From Ceriagrion tenellum (lineage: Eukaryota; Arthropoda; Insecta; Odonata; Coenagrionidae): DNA of 64,000 nucleotides. The notes beneath the pieces are model-generated. The model searched no databases. It saw nothing but the letters and a program-made list of their open reading frames with translations, and was not told where the DNA came from. This document shows positions 35,301 through 45,727 of this stretch, in pieces. Position 1 is the stretch's first letter. The number at the start of each line of letters is the position of its first letter. Made by a program: the position numbers and the translations under genes. Where the stretch lies: the NCBI GenBank assembly GCA_963169105.1, contig OY720633.1:142210700-142274699 (forward strand), written 5' to 3'.

Positions 35301-38300
35301 AGTCTACCAGACACAAAATAAAATTATAATTTAACTCTGACATCTACTACTTATGGAGTCATACCTCGGGAGTATTTTCAGGTGAAATGATGGACCATTC
35401 AGGTTTCACGTCACCTTTCTTATCAGTCTTACTAGACTTTGTGAATTCATATCCAGCTCCCCGAGAAGTGGATGGCAATGGCTCAACTGCTTTCTCCTCA
35501 TAATCTTCCTTAGGTTTCACTTCTTCAAAGTCACTGTCACTGTCATCTGAAATGTAAAGTTAGATTTCAGAGAAATGAAAAAAAATTCATTCTCATCGAT
35601 CAGTTGGTAAGTAACAGTATAACGATAAAAAACTACATCCATGCACATTTTATTGGAAGCATCAATTCTTACTAAAACGAAAATTCCTAGATATTCTGCA
35701 GTCTGACACTAAATCTCATTTAAGGTTTCACCATCAGAATACACTAACTATGAAGTAGAGTACTGGGAGGAGAGAGAAGAACCTATAGTAATCCCATGCT
35801 AATGAGAATTAAAATGCAGTAACCTGGAAAATTTTGAATCCAACTATAGATGTAAAAGATTGGGTTAGACCTCAGGGTGCTTTGAATTAGACTCCTACAT
35901 GAGAATAACCTTGATTTACTCAGAAAAATACTAAATCATATAAGAAGCACTAAAAATAATAAATTGTGATCTCTAGGTTGATTTATGATGTGCATCATAC
36001 TTGTAAATCATAGGCCAACTAATTTGACAACCTTGCTGGCAACAATGATGCTGATAAGTCAGGAGCAGACTTCTCTTTTGAGAGTGGCATGACGTGATAT
36101 CACGTCATGGTTGTCTTTTTGCTGATGCTGATGACATGATATCAAGTCATTGGTACTGTGAGTGTTCCAGCTTTCACTAGGGGTACACTGCCTGGAACAC
36201 TCACTGTACCCTTGGCGTGATATCACATCATCAGCACCAGCGTAGAGACAACCATGACATGATATCACGTCATGCCACACTCTCAGGGTTCATGAAGTGT
36301 ACAACCTGCAGTTAAGAAAATTATGTATGTACCTCAGGCACATCAGCTATCTAAAAAATTAATCATAATTATATCATTTATAGCTATAAAGCTATAGCTA
36401 TAAAGGCCTCCAGGAAGTCTTTTGTCTTCAACAATTGCAGTAAATTATTTCAGTCAGTTTGGCGTAACTCTTCGGGATGTCTAATTCAATTAACTGAGAG
36501 GAATTATCAGAAGGGTTATCTTATAGGGGAAAAACTTTCTGCTTCAGTTATACAATACCATTACTAGGGATAATTCATTTTAGAAGTTTTAAAAACATTT
36601 TTACATCAAGGAGCATAAAACTAACAAACCTGAACCCTCAGCTATCAATTTCTTGGCTGGCAAGTTCAACTCTTGATACTTAATTAAAACACTCTCAATG
36701 GAATTCTTCAGACATATAAGGCTCTTCAATTTTTCAGCATGGCCTATTAAAGCAAAGCAAAAATGTTACAGCATAAAAAGGAACATATGTACCAAAAGCA
36801 CTCAATAATCTTAAGCTTACTAGATTTCGTAAGAATTTGAATCCACTTCTTAACATCATTCAGATGTCTATTATTCAAAATTACAAATAAATCTCTGGCA
36901 TTTTCAGCCACAACAGAATTTTCTTCAGTCACTTGAAAAGTATCAGGCTCTGCAAAAAGAAAATCTAATTTACATGGTTGACATTTACAGAGTCATATTT
37001 GCAATTCAGTCTCAAGAGAAGCATGTAAAAATAAAAGGTAATAATACTCAGTGATAAAATATAGTACGATATTCGAAAAGATTCACAAAAAAAAATAATC
37101 ACTCACTTGGCTTTAAATCAATGGTGATACTGGTGTGAGTATTAAGTACACCATATTCCCTTAGATTGATGTTTTCCTCTAACTCTTCCTCAGATTCAGA
37201 ACTTGATGACGACAGGTCATCATCACTTTCTGGTTCATGAAACTCCTCATCATCAGAGTGGCCAATATTGCTTGAGAATTTACCTTCAGGGATTTCATGT
37301 TTTTTCAACTTGTCCAAGTTGATGACATCAGATTCATTAGGTGCCTCCTCCTTTTTATGGAGGATCTTATGTGAACTTCCTGCATCCTCTTTACCAGTCT
37401 CACTAGAGCTACCACTGGCTTTAGTTTCTATGCTTGATGGCGCTATGTAATTACCATCCTCAGTATCAAGAAAGAAATCTTTTGGATGAGGAAGCAAAAG
37501 TGAGAGGCAGTTTTCCATAGAGGTAAGTGTTTGACGGATTTCCTCTTCATTTTCTATTGAAAAAAAATAAATATAGTCAACATCATTACACACCTCAAAG
37601 ACGCCAAATGCAATGAAATATCAAGAGTTACCTTCAACCTCTTTCAGAATCTTTTTTGACTTTGCTTCGATAAACTCCTGTCTCTTCCTTTCCAGTTCTA
37701 ACTGCCTCTGGTATTCAATTGAATTTTGAATAGCTAGTTCCCCAAAGTCAACCTGCAATGATTACCTTTAATTAATACCAACAGAATTAATATGAACAAT
37801 AAAAGTATAGCAACCTAAATAGGAAATTAGTGTCATGACTTCGACGTCCTTTATCATGGTATGATGAATTGGAAATGCTCATTTGAGGTTCAGATATCAA
37901 ACTTTTGCAAACAATGTGATAGGATTACCCTCCAGGTCCTTCCCACATGAGGTAACAGCAAGTGTTCATTAATTTACTTCACCATTGTAAAACTGCCATT
38001 AGGTCATTATACCATTTAAATTCCTTCTGAGGCACTCTAACCCCCTTCTTCCCCTTGCCACACACCTTGAGGTGGCTTTTAGGGTATAACGCACAAGTAG
38101 ATAAAGGAGTAATGTTTACATCCACCATATGAAGTGTATAATTGATTCCATGCAAAAAAATTACTTTTGGATTACAATAGAAATATGAACTTCATAGACC
38201 TTCTTCATCACTGCCTTCATTATTCTCTCCCTCCTTCGCATGGCTTTTCATTGAATAAAATTTTTTTAAATATTGTCAGAAAGGAATTACAGGGTGTGGC

Positions 38301-40516
38301 AGCTAAATTTACATTAGAAAATAAAGCCTCTACAGCAAACGTACACTGTTGCTTTGTCCAATGCATTCTCAATACTTGGTGGAAAGGAGAAAATAATTTC
38401 CTGACCCACCCATTCGAATGAGACCATCTGCACTCCCTAACAACCAAACTTTGCTTCCTGGTGCTGAATTCAAATCAACAAGTTACGCTGACGCAGCCTG
38501 TACAAAGACCGCTTTACAAGGTACATTTCATTGTACAAACTAATGCATCATAGTGTAAACCTACAGTTGGTAATACCTGGCTAAACAATACGCAGTGCGC
38601 CTGGCCGAAAGAATAGACAAGAATACGGGAGCCGAGCATGGTTAATTACGTGGGTTATGAAAAACAGGAGAGTAAGACTGAGAATCGAAGAGTGCGGACG
38701 TGTCCAACAGATTGGCTTTCTTTTGAATGAATCAAAATACTATCTGTGCATGAATAAGATAAGCAGCGTTTTTTTTATTAAATTGAGAATTAAATGTCTT
38801 GCCTATGATTTAGGTGTATGTGTCGTAATTGTAAGATTGTGTGTAAGGTTAGCATAACTAAGGTAACCGGCAGGAGGATTACAATAGATTGCACAAGAAA
38901 ATGAATGAAATTAGAATAGATTCTATTTCCTGTTCAGTCATTCCAGCACATGAAGTTTTACATTCATGAGCTTTGGAAATTTTGGCAATAGATTCATGAA
39001 GTTTTCCAGGGCTAGGTGCTGTTTGCTATATCATTTTACAGACCCACATTTTCACCTTATCAGCTTGCATCTGATGATTTACTGTGTATGAGGGCACTTG
39101 TGTACATAATTCAAGGCCTTAAAACGTCAACGCTAACTCTAACTGTTCCATGTGAGGGCTGTGGTATTTTTATTACATATTCTCTGGTTATTCATATTCG
39201 CTCTGTAAAAGAGTGCATTATTTTTGGCAGATAGGATGTACCAACCATTTGCAACTTTAAATATTGAAAGAAGTGAGAGCTTTCACTCTGTAACTGCCTA
39301 GTTTATGACTGATCGGACTAATCTCCTCTGCCTCATCACAGCATAGGACATATATGATATAGTATCCCTTATGCTAAGAAAGGAAAAATATCCCAAAAGT
39401 AGAAGGTCTTATTAGGATGGAGTTTTGAGAACCCAGACCTCCCTTGGTCCCTCAAATGCAGTGCTTGCACATTTATACATCATAAAGCAAGATGAACTCC
39501 TTCTAATGACAATTATTATCTCTTCAAAAAAATTCTGGATGGACTTGGATGAATTCAGGATAGAATTCCCTGCCACAGGTACTATTATTTCTAAGTACTA
39601 AGAGTGAGATTCAGCTCGGCCATTGCTTCACTCGCCCAACAAAAGTGGTTTAAGCATAACTACATTAATCCTTCGTGATAAATTTCACCATCAACAAGTA
39701 CTTTTTTCAACACCTTACTGCAATGTAAACTACCATATTTACCGTAATCATAATTACCTCAAAGCAATTCTTCAAATATTTATACGCTAAACTAAGCCTT
39801 TTGTAATCACTGCCGTACTTCTGATTCCACTCATGTAAACTATGCAGGGCCTTCTTTTTAAGGCTTTTGGCAGTAACACTTGGAAGAGGTAGTGGATTGT
39901 CTTCATTGACCCCCATCGTGAGCTCCATATACAGCTGCATGTCATCAAGTAGCAGCTCCCGGAAACAGTGAGACCTCCTATAAAGTCAGCGTATCTTTAA
40001 ATTCGCTTTTTTTACAAATAAATATCAGCAAAAATGTGTAAGACAACATATACCTAAAAAAATCATCAATTATTAGATAGGCACTGAATCGGACTTCAGC
40101 GTGATCCTTTTCCAGTTGATGCATGACAATTTGATAGCTTCTTCGAACATAATCGTCTGATTGTCTGTAAGAGGCAAAATATTAGTAAATAGTTATTCTA
40201 CACATGCAGGAAAAAATACTTTATGGATGATGTATGAATGCTGTGCCAATGCCACAACATCTAGAGCTATGATTTCATAATACTTTGCAGCATGGCGACC
40301 TGTCACTTCTTAAAGGAAAATATCCGCCACCAGTTCACACAAAACTTAAGCCCTATCGGAACCTTACTTGCAAAAACTCCTCAATGAGGACATTAATTTT
40401 CCATCTAAGTCCTTCTGGCCGGAATGCGTTAATTCTTCAATAATCGACTTGATTTGCCCTAAGGGCGATGTATCCTTGACGGCTTTCTGCTTCCGATTGA
40501 CGTTAACTCGCTTCAT
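14348..40516 (-). CDS. UVSSA: UVSSA UV-stimulated scaffold protein A (transcription-coupled repair)
   Basis: Scaffold of transcription-coupled nucleotide excision repair. It binds stalled RNA polymerase II with CSA/CSB and recruits TFIIH. Coding exons, minus strand: 40368-40516, 40054-40164, 39758-39977, 37632-37752, 37107-37553, 36821-36949, 36630-36743, 35365-35546, 27440-27708, 25173-25359, 16394-16531, 14551-14684, 14348-14435. All are GT-AG and every phase matches, giving 762 aa (human 709). Residues about 20-150 are the VHS-like helical domain (HAEVRFSAYLIIDDFF, LHEWNQKYGSDYKRL). A Ser/Asp/Glu-rich linker follows. The TFIIH p62-binding type motif DSDSDFEEVKPKEDYE is at 432-447. The C-terminal DUF2043 zinc knuckle has C626, C636, C644 and H647 (CRAPLPSGKLC, CPFHGPIVPRD). 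The protein ends in a conserved FGDQFNY. The gene is head-to-head with MRPS21 and tail-to-tail with UBLCP1. No disabling change is seen. Confidence 0.96.
14467..14486. repeat. (TA)n microsatellite in UVSSA intron 12
   Basis: A run of about ten TA dinucleotides in the short last intron of UVSSA. Confidence 0.85.
15400..15680 (+). pseudogene. Reverse transcriptase remnant in UVSSA intron 11
   Basis: The plus strand reads through with breaks as ALLALRLILEK, ATYMVFVDAEKAFNNAARDRIVVIIREIG and IELRRLVIKG. The FVD-EKAFD-like box is the conserved RT motif in which the first catalytic aspartate lies. Stops are frequent. Family is not resolvable from this piece. Confidence 0.6.
16850..17485 (-). pseudogene. 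Jockey/CR1-type LINE 3' end in UVSSA intron 10
   Basis: A 159-codon open stretch (17006-17485, minus) matches the C-terminal region of Jockey/CR1-like RT proteins: YGLIFWGNRS, LQKQAVRFIANAKS, NYDTRRK, KLPENIKSLDNLNQFKNKV and a terminal YYDVNEF. The 3' end on this strand runs into AATAAATATTATTATTG near 16855, a short-repeat tail typical of these LINEs. Only the 3' part is present (5' truncation). Same orientation as UVSSA. A related 3' fragment lies at 49430-49840. Confidence 0.75.
19201..23176 (+). pseudogene. Broken transposase gene of the 17.9-23.9 kb hAT element
   Basis: Exon-like blocks: 19201-19371 (BED-type zinc finger with AQCALC and NFKTHIK), about 19782-20061 (LITKFVVNGMRPLSIVDDPH), 20249-20424 (ALGVKVMPRRSLGRRINDM, then a stop where ICTTADI-type sequence continues), 21529-21742 (FRGTHSYDKIAEMLDDI, STGTDNGANF, part of the RNase H-like catalytic core) and 22060-23176 (PHHIRCSFHTLSLIA, MTRWNS, and a C-terminal hAT dimerisation-like segment with SSSPMECLISFVGLI). 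Donors and acceptors between the blocks are mostly intact. Internal stops after LKNLK (about 22464) and TLRTK (about 22597), plus frameshifts, make it non-functional. Confidence 0.8.
20490..21510 (+). pseudogene. LINE reverse transcriptase fragment inside a hAT intron
   Basis: Reads AKIRQGVRQGCSLSLLLFNAY, then the active-site box MLRFADDVAVLAES (20698 onward), NINGEKTKILVMSR, then KTFVWSVFLYGSETW, DTWIGHIIRHKG, ARGRPRKEY and a final EWRRKMTAAN. This is the RT palm, thumb and C-terminal order of a non-LTR retrotransposon; the 5' part and endonuclease are missing. Frameshifts near 20940-21180 and 21400 break it. It sits between the donor at 20425 and the acceptor at 21528 of the hAT transposase gene, so it entered an intron of that gene. 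Confidence 0.75.
23300..23440 (+). pseudogene. Small LINE C-terminal scrap
   Basis: Plus strand reads RFKETFFPHIIQNWNGS, like the C-terminal signature (SFFPRTIxDWN) of Jockey-like LINE ORF2 proteins. Very short; boundaries approximate. Confidence 0.4.
23857..25172. other. UVSSA intron 10, remainder
   Basis: No gene seen. Two related words around G-runs (AAAATTTTGGGGGG near 24675 and TTTTGGGGCAGGGGAGGG near 24800) suggest old repeat debris. Confidence 0.4.
26420..26938 (+). repeat. Direct repeats of about 58 bp, 460 bp apart, in UVSSA intron 9
   Basis: 26420-26477 and 26880-26938 share GGGCCAGCTACC, TCTTAACTGCGTAGATG and TTAGAA, with roughly 85-90% identity by eye, in the same orientation. 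The intervening 400 bp is not recognised. They could be the ends of a small LTR-type or other element, or a local duplication. Confidence 0.6.
29110..29161. repeat. Short perfect hairpin
   Basis: CATACAATCTTCTTTG at 29110-29125 is exactly complementary to CAAAGAAGATTGTATG at 29146-29161, with a 20-nt loop. It is surrounded by several GCATGAAATTAAAATT repeats. Inside UVSSA intron 8. Confidence 0.7.
29558..29862 (+). repeat. tRNA-derived SINE, copy 1
   Basis: About 305 bp with a tRNA-like head (GGTTGGTATGGAGGCTAGAG as A-box region, GGGTTAAAATCCC as B box). A conserved body follows (GATGTTTTTCAGAG, GAGACGTTAAACCGTGGTCC, TCGCCTCCCCAAATATCC), and the unit ends in a CCAAT-type short repeat. A second copy with the same layout is at 54252-54557. 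Lies in UVSSA intron 8. Confidence 0.8.
30050..33310 (-). mobile_element. Near full-length but inactive RTE-like LINE in UVSSA intron 8
   Basis: Minus-strand order fits a whole non-LTR element. A 5' leader (about 33310-32950) ends in an IGIWNIRTM-type endonuclease start. AP-endonuclease continues at 32660-32214 (AYMPTRNH, NLIVMGDWNAVVGEGRDG, YQIDYIVV and a terminal SDHN). The linker follows, then RT at 31722-30600 (ALKEMKARKAVCVDNIPSELL, GVRQGCLISPLLFNIYAEDM, MKINHKKKK, HYLGIE) and the C-terminal tail at 30592-30060 (VWRRMEKIRLMERRTNEEVL, KKHRSYAEAKKDILERE). Several stops separate the blocks, and the catalytic box near 30885 reads RFSDDE rather than F/YADD. The same family left pieces at 1690-4090 and 55405-56650. 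Same strand as UVSSA. Confidence 0.8.
33315..34400 (+). pseudogene. piggyBac-type transposase fragments
   Basis: 34047-34352 reads EPSLPKGGF, DYTFCRYSVFQLVMCKDKRETRMISTI, TCILEYKKYMGGVKTADIYLAYF and LVLRKTMKW. These match the order of C-terminal piggyBac motifs (DxxY-MGGVDxxD region and the following lysine/tryptophan-rich helix). The open stretch 33315-33631 (EREDSIQELDLEIYRRHPEG, DSEGNDID) could be the acidic N-terminal part, but that is a guess. The central catalytic region is missing. Plus strand, antisense to UVSSA. Confidence 0.6.
36071..36290. repeat. 220-bp foldback MITE (family A, larger form) in UVSSA intron 7
   Basis: The outer arms pair: TTTTGAGAGTGGCATGACGTG with the right-hand CATGCCACACTCTCAGGG. 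The arms hold the palindromic word ATGACGTGATATCACGTCAT and relatives (TGACATGATATCA, GGCGTGATATCACATCATCAGCACCAGCGTA). A second inverted repeat lies inside (TGAGTGTTCCAG with CTGGAACACTCA). The words are shared with 10901-11032. The right flank is TTCA, so a TTAA site is not preserved. Confidence 0.7.
37753..39757. other. UVSSA intron 3, no element recognised
   Basis: Two kilobases between the acceptor of exon 4 and the donor of exon 3. No coding signature or clear repeat seen. Confidence 0.45.
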
Positions 40517-40951
40517 TTTCACGGATGTTTCTTATTTTCCTGCTCACAGAAAGAACTACACTCTTATGGTTTTACAATTGGGTCTTCGTTACACTGATTA
40601 CCTAATATTCTTCCATAAGTCTCAAAATGTGATCGAAACAGGAACACTTGAGGAATGCCATTTAAACTACCAATAAAACTTGAATTCAAGTTTTTGTTTA
40701 CATCGCGAGCGACCGAGGTTACGAGCGCTGCTGCGGTGCTAGTAACTCTTTTTTTTTGACTAAGCACTTTCGTATTCTTATTTTTGACCAAACAGGCGAC
40801 AAGAGATAGCCGCGGTCAGCCGCGGTGGTAATCGGGCAGTAATCGGGGATGGTTGAAATTTGTGGAACCGTGTGACCGTGTAAGCAATGAGATTATCTTC
40901 GTCGTAACCACTCATCAGTCCTAAACGTTTAAAATTTAATATTACTATAAT
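40517..40951. promoter_or_regulatory. Putative bidirectional promoter between UVSSA and MRPS21
   Basis: The 435 bp between the divergent start codons. It is locally richer in G+C and CpG than its surroundings (about 40700-40850, with a short duplication of AGCCGCGGT), as expected for a housekeeping promoter. No clear TATA box. The role is inferred from position. Confidence 0.5.
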
Positions 40952-41432
40952 ATGGTGCTTCACCATGCGAGCTTCATCGCCCGAACCGTTTTTGTCAGAA
41001 ATAATAACATCGAGGAAGCATGTCGAATCATGAATAGGTACCTATGGCTCTAGCACCTCATCCTCTATGTTATTTTCCTTAGGATTAGTTGCTTTAATTT
41101 GACGAAAGATGTTTTATTTCAGAATATTAGGCAAAGAAGGAATATTAGATCAATATCGCCGCACTCGATACTACGAAAAACCATTCCAGGTAACGTCCGT
41201 AGAATTTATCTTAAAACCTCTAACTCGACCGTTTAGCTATTATAAAATATAATATACTCACTTTTACGTCATATAAACTTACTTTACACTAAAACGTATT
41301 TTCTTCAATTTTCAGTTTCGACGACGTATCAACTACGAAAAATGTAAATCCATTTACAATGAGGATATGGATCGAAAAATAAAATTTGTAATGCGGAAAA
41401 ACCGTACAGACCCATATCCTTGGTATGCATAA
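40952..41432 (+). CDS. MRPS21: MRPS21, mitochondrial small ribosomal subunit protein bS21m
   Basis: Component of the mitochondrial 28S ribosomal subunit, related to bacterial S21. The three coding exons 40952-41037, 41123-41189 and 41316-41432 join in phases 2 and 0 to give 89 aa (human 87). Family features seen are the N-terminal FIARTVFVRNNNIEEA, the middle YRRTRYYEKPF, the basic RRRINYEKCKSIYN and the C-terminal FVMRKNRTDPYPW. There is no classical presequence, as is usual for this protein, whose basic N-terminal part acts as the targeting signal. The introns are very short (85 and 126 bp). AATAAA signals lie about 50 bp after the stop (around 41481-41488). Divergent from UVSSA. Confidence 0.95.
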
Positions 41433-42937
41433 TTTGTAGCTAATGTCTATTTGTAGTTTATTCATAATGATTTGTATAGATAATAAATAAAAAATTTGAC
41501 ACATTTAATGGCAGGTGTCCGAATATTCATGAAGGTTTTCCCATTGTCCCATCGATCCCTGTGGTAAACAATACTTGATGAAGAATGGTGGATTTTGCTA
41601 ACTTGATAATTGCGCCAAGGATACGTTTGTCTCCTTATAAATGCCCCAAAGTTGGAGGATGCCAGACAGCTCTCTCTTTAAGTTCTGTTAAGTGACTCGG
41701 GAGTATCGTAGCTTTAGGTAGCAGTTTCTATTTTTCATTGGCTTTCTTAATACAATGATTCACCGCATTTTTCTCCCTAGAAATTATTTTGAATTAAAAC
41801 TTTTTTGCTGCATAATAATTTATTCCTCGAAACCCAGATTTATTTGTTGCACTACCAGACAAGGCTCGCAGACAACATGAAAGATTAGTAGACGAAGTCG
41901 TAACAGCCGTATTCATACTACTTTTTCAGCTGGGAAGTTTTTTCTTCAAAATTAGGGACTTAAGTAACTCATAGGATAGCAATGTTGATTCATTAGTGTA
42001 AAGTGCATACATATAAAGCAAGTCCATATCTGTGTTAGTTTGAAGTGAAGAGTTTACTATTTTCAATGCATTTTTTGAAAAATACCTTCGTGCTTAAGTT
42101 GCTCCATTGAATTTGTACCTTGTGGTGTAATGATAGAAGTTTTGGGAAGTGGTAGGAGAAAATATGAAGTCATGCTATGACTCTACTGATTAAGGGGGTC
42201 ATTGTTAATGCCGGATCTGTGGTAATCTATTTAACCAATACTAATTGTATAGGCATGTAATTTCTTCACACCAATGTTTGAACTGGAAAGTCAGTTTGGA
42301 AAAAATTAACTGCATCTGAGTTAGAAACCTCAATTTTGGGTGGCAACATGGTGAAAAATATTTCCTCTGATTATATCCACCAAAATATTGATCTCTGCAT
42401 CTGTGGGGCAAGTATGCTACCTCTGGTAGAGTGGGCTCTTTTGTTCAATTGTATCAGGCTTAACTTTGTGGGAGTATGTACTTTATTTTCGTTAGAAAAT
42501 TTGAGTATTTACCAAGTTTTTTTTAGTATGCCTACCAGGGTTTCTGTTGATTATAGTCATTTTCAAGGAGGCAGATGAAAATATGGATTACTCATTGAGA
42601 CCCCTGTCACCATTAGAAAAGTGTGCATGAATACTAAATATTTCCAATTTTCTGTTCTTTTATGAAGATGGATCATTTTGGGTAAGGCCTATACAGATAA
42701 CAAATTGTTGCGAATGGGAATGGTGAAAATTTGGGTTTATTTAAGTGGGAAAAAATAATTTTATGTGTCTGCAAGGTGTGCGTGAGACTATTTTTTCATA
42801 AGTTCATGCACCTTGGTGGTGGCAGAGTTGAATCCTTGCCATCTAACCCAGGAGTTGTGGGATTGACTACCACTTCTGTGGGTTTTTTCCCACCATGGGC
42901 TTAGGCATTTGTGTGAGTTACATGTCAAAGATACTAG
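41433..42937. other. Intergenic space after MRPS21
   Basis: Holds the MRPS21 3' UTR and poly(A) signal near 41485. Beyond that I see no gene; a weakly SINE-like patch with TGGTGGTGGCAGAGTTGAATCC lies at 42820-42930. Confidence 0.45.
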
Positions 42938-44755
42938 CAGTTGTGTAGCCAGAGTGTGCTGCCTGGGGCGGCCCTTGAGTTTGGCGACCCTGACCCCACA
43001 AGAAATACATTTTCACTGTGACACACTCTTAAAGTTTAATATATGTTAACTAGTTTGTGTACCATTATGATATAGCTTTCACATGCTCAAGTATAGTTTG
43101 TTTTAGATAAACACCAGACATTCTCACACCTTATTAGTAACTGTGTCTGACAGAAATGCAAAAATAAAATATAGGGGAAAATAGTAAAGAGGTGTAAAAA
43201 ATTAATACTATCTTTATTTCTGAAATGAAAACTACAACTCTCTACTAAGCAACCTTTCTTGCCTTTTTGTTGGCAAATTTTTCAATGGCAATGTCAAAAT
43301 ATATTTCATCTGTCAATTGTTGCTCTATAGACAGGCAAGATTTCTCAAATGCAAGGTGCTCATAGTAGATATTAGATAATTCTTGATCGGTTTTAGTTTT
43401 GAAAAACTCCTCTCACAGGTAGCAGCACTAATGCATTATTATTATATGTGGAACAGAGTCCCCAAGGTTATACTTTTAAAGTGCAAAAACTCCAAAAGTT
43501 CAAGGAGTCCTTTCCTCATCTTTATTCTTTCTTCAATATCAGAAACAGCTATAAAATGCTGAAGTTTTTTTTTCTCAATGAGGAACTCCTCTTTATCAAT
43601 GTCGTTATGATCTATTTGACACTCATATTTATCATCCAAAAGATTCAACATGGTACAAAAGGCATTTCTCAGCAAAAGCATGAAGCTGCTAAAATCTCAA
43701 AGTAAATTCTTGGATCACTCTGTCCAGTGAAGGAAAATTTCTGTCCATAGTTTGATGTCATATGGCAATTAAGTGTCCTGTGATCCTTCATCAATCATTT
43801 GTTTCTTCTTTTTGAGTTGACGCTGACACTCCCCAAGTCATTGCTAATATCTTTGGCATAGTTAACGCCATTACTTTGCTCCTGGTTAGGCCACACCTTG
43901 AATACGCCGTGAGCATTTGGGACCCTGGTCTTAAAGATTTAACCAAAAAAATTAACAAAATACAAAGAAAAGCTGCAAGCTTCGATGAAAACTGCTACGA
44001 ACGAACATATAATGTTGCACAACTGTTAGAGGGATTAAGGTGGGAGCCCCTAGAGACTTGGAAGCTGCTTGAGATATTTGGAACTGGTGTGTTTCAGAGC
44101 AACACAGATAATATTATCATGACGCCTCACTACATTTCTAAGTCTGACAGAAGCAATAAAATAAGAGAGATACTCTGCTGAACAGATAGGTACAAACTCA
44201 TTCTTTCCGTGCACAATACGCAACCACAAGAAAAACTGAGCTCTGAATACACTCCCATAATACATGTCACATCCAAAAATTTTAAATATTTACACGGCTG
44301 GTGACCTACCATCCCCTGCCACACACCCATGCAGCAGCTCACGGGGTAGAATCTAGATGTAGATTACTCACTACCTTTTCCCTGTTTTCAGCTAGAAATA
44401 TTTTTAATGCCCTGAGTTTTATGTAACATTTTTGTATGTTAAATCCTTTGGTTTGGAGATATATCTGTGTCTCGGTAATTTCTAGAAGGACAGGTCTCCA
44501 CAGGCCAAGAAAGCACATGAAGGAAAATGATTGCAAGGTGCCATGTAGGGTACCAGCATCTGTCCTAGTACACTCAGTAGCTGTGTTTTCTTCTTCACTA
44601 GTTAACATTTTAGGGCACTTAAGATTTTTGAGAAATGTTTCTATGATGCAATTGACACTTTGACCAGTGACTGAAGTAAGAACTTCCCAGCGATGCGTTG
44701 ATGAAGAAAAAATGCAAACAAACGTGCCATACATCCAAAAAAGGTAACAGAATTC
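42938..44755 (-). mobile_element. Truncated hAT copy, same family as 56925-60190, split by a LINE
   Basis: Starts with a degraded terminal repeat (CAGTTGTGTAGCCAGAG) and then mirrors the 3' half of the 56925-60190 element in reverse. The transposase C-terminus is at 43200-43870, then upstream coding at 44369-44755 (FVCIFSSSTHRWEVLTSVTG, FLGLWRPVLLEITETQIYLQ, NIQKCYIKLRALKIF). Homology stops near 44755, so the 5' half is lost. A LINE fragment on the opposite strand (43875-44368) interrupts it exactly within coding sequence that is continuous in the other copy. Confidence 0.82.
43875..44368 (+). mobile_element. LINE 3' fragment inserted into the truncated hAT copy
   Basis: Reads LLVRPHLEYAVSIWDPGLKDLTKKINKIQRKAA, the C-terminal signature of a Jockey-like RT protein, and ends near the stop with GTAGAATCTAGATGTAGATTAC. 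Comparison with the uninterrupted homologue at about 59205-59225 places the junctions within CCATTAC (left, to 43874) and GATTACTCAC (right, from about 44363), so the candidate target duplication is ATTAC. 5' truncated. Confidence 0.7.
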
Positions 44756-45727
44756 TGTTGATTAACGTACCTGTTTTGTGATACAATGATCAGTAAGTGT
44801 CTCTCTAATTTTGGTTCATTTAAGGTATATTTAATGCCAATAATGCATCACTCAGCCATTAGTTACAGCATGGTGTATAAAAATTACTGATTTATTTTGT
44901 AGGCGTCAGTGAAATACAGAAAGTAAAGTACTGGGTGGGTGGAATGAAAGTATTTTTGTATAAGGCAACTATTACAATGAAAATGCATCAAGGGCACATG
45001 CTATTAGTTGTACGTTGCAAGTTAGCTAGCAGGCAATTCAATGACAGCTAAAAAACTTCGCTACCTATTGCCAATCCTGACTGTTCAGTCCTACATGTGC
45101 TTTGTGTGATCTCTTATCGCTTGCGGAAAAAATGAATTTTTAAACCTGTCTGTTCTGCTGTCTATTTATCTAACTTTCCTCTCATGATGTTATCTACCGT
45201 AGTATGTCAGGGTCCTTAAAATGCATTCAACGTCGCCAGAAAATAGATCGTCTTGATATTTGCATGAAAGATTAAGTCTAAATTTTAACCGTTGATCTAA
45301 GAGCATCTCCCATCGTAGTTGCTGAAGAAGCCTTGTAGCATTAATCGAACTATGGTAAAGACTTTTAATATATCTTGCCGAAAACTAGCTAAGTAGTTTA
45401 ACCTGATATCGGCACAACTTTCTTTAGCTCACTTCATCTGAAAATAGGGCCATAGTTTGTTAGAAATATAAAATATTTGTTTTTGGAAAAAAAATTCATA
45501 CAGGATATTAAATAAAGGAAAAAAAATAGATCAAAGTGATGACTAATGGAGTTAAATATCACAAGACTTGTGACATAAGTACATGCCACAAATTCTACAC
45601 TGTTTTGATTAATAAAACATCATGGGAAAAACTCAGCATGGCAAAAGAATGCTTCTGTGAATTGAAAATGTAATAGTATTCATGGTATTAATAGCCTACA
45701 GCAGATTTCTCAGTGCCCACCCATAAA
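44756..45727. other. Intergenic, nothing recognised
   Basis: No gene, RNA or repeat that I can support. Confidence 0.4.

Noticed and set aside
38167..38421. 84-codon plus-strand frame in UVSSA intron 3
   Set aside because: No recognisable domain and no splice or start context; likely chance.
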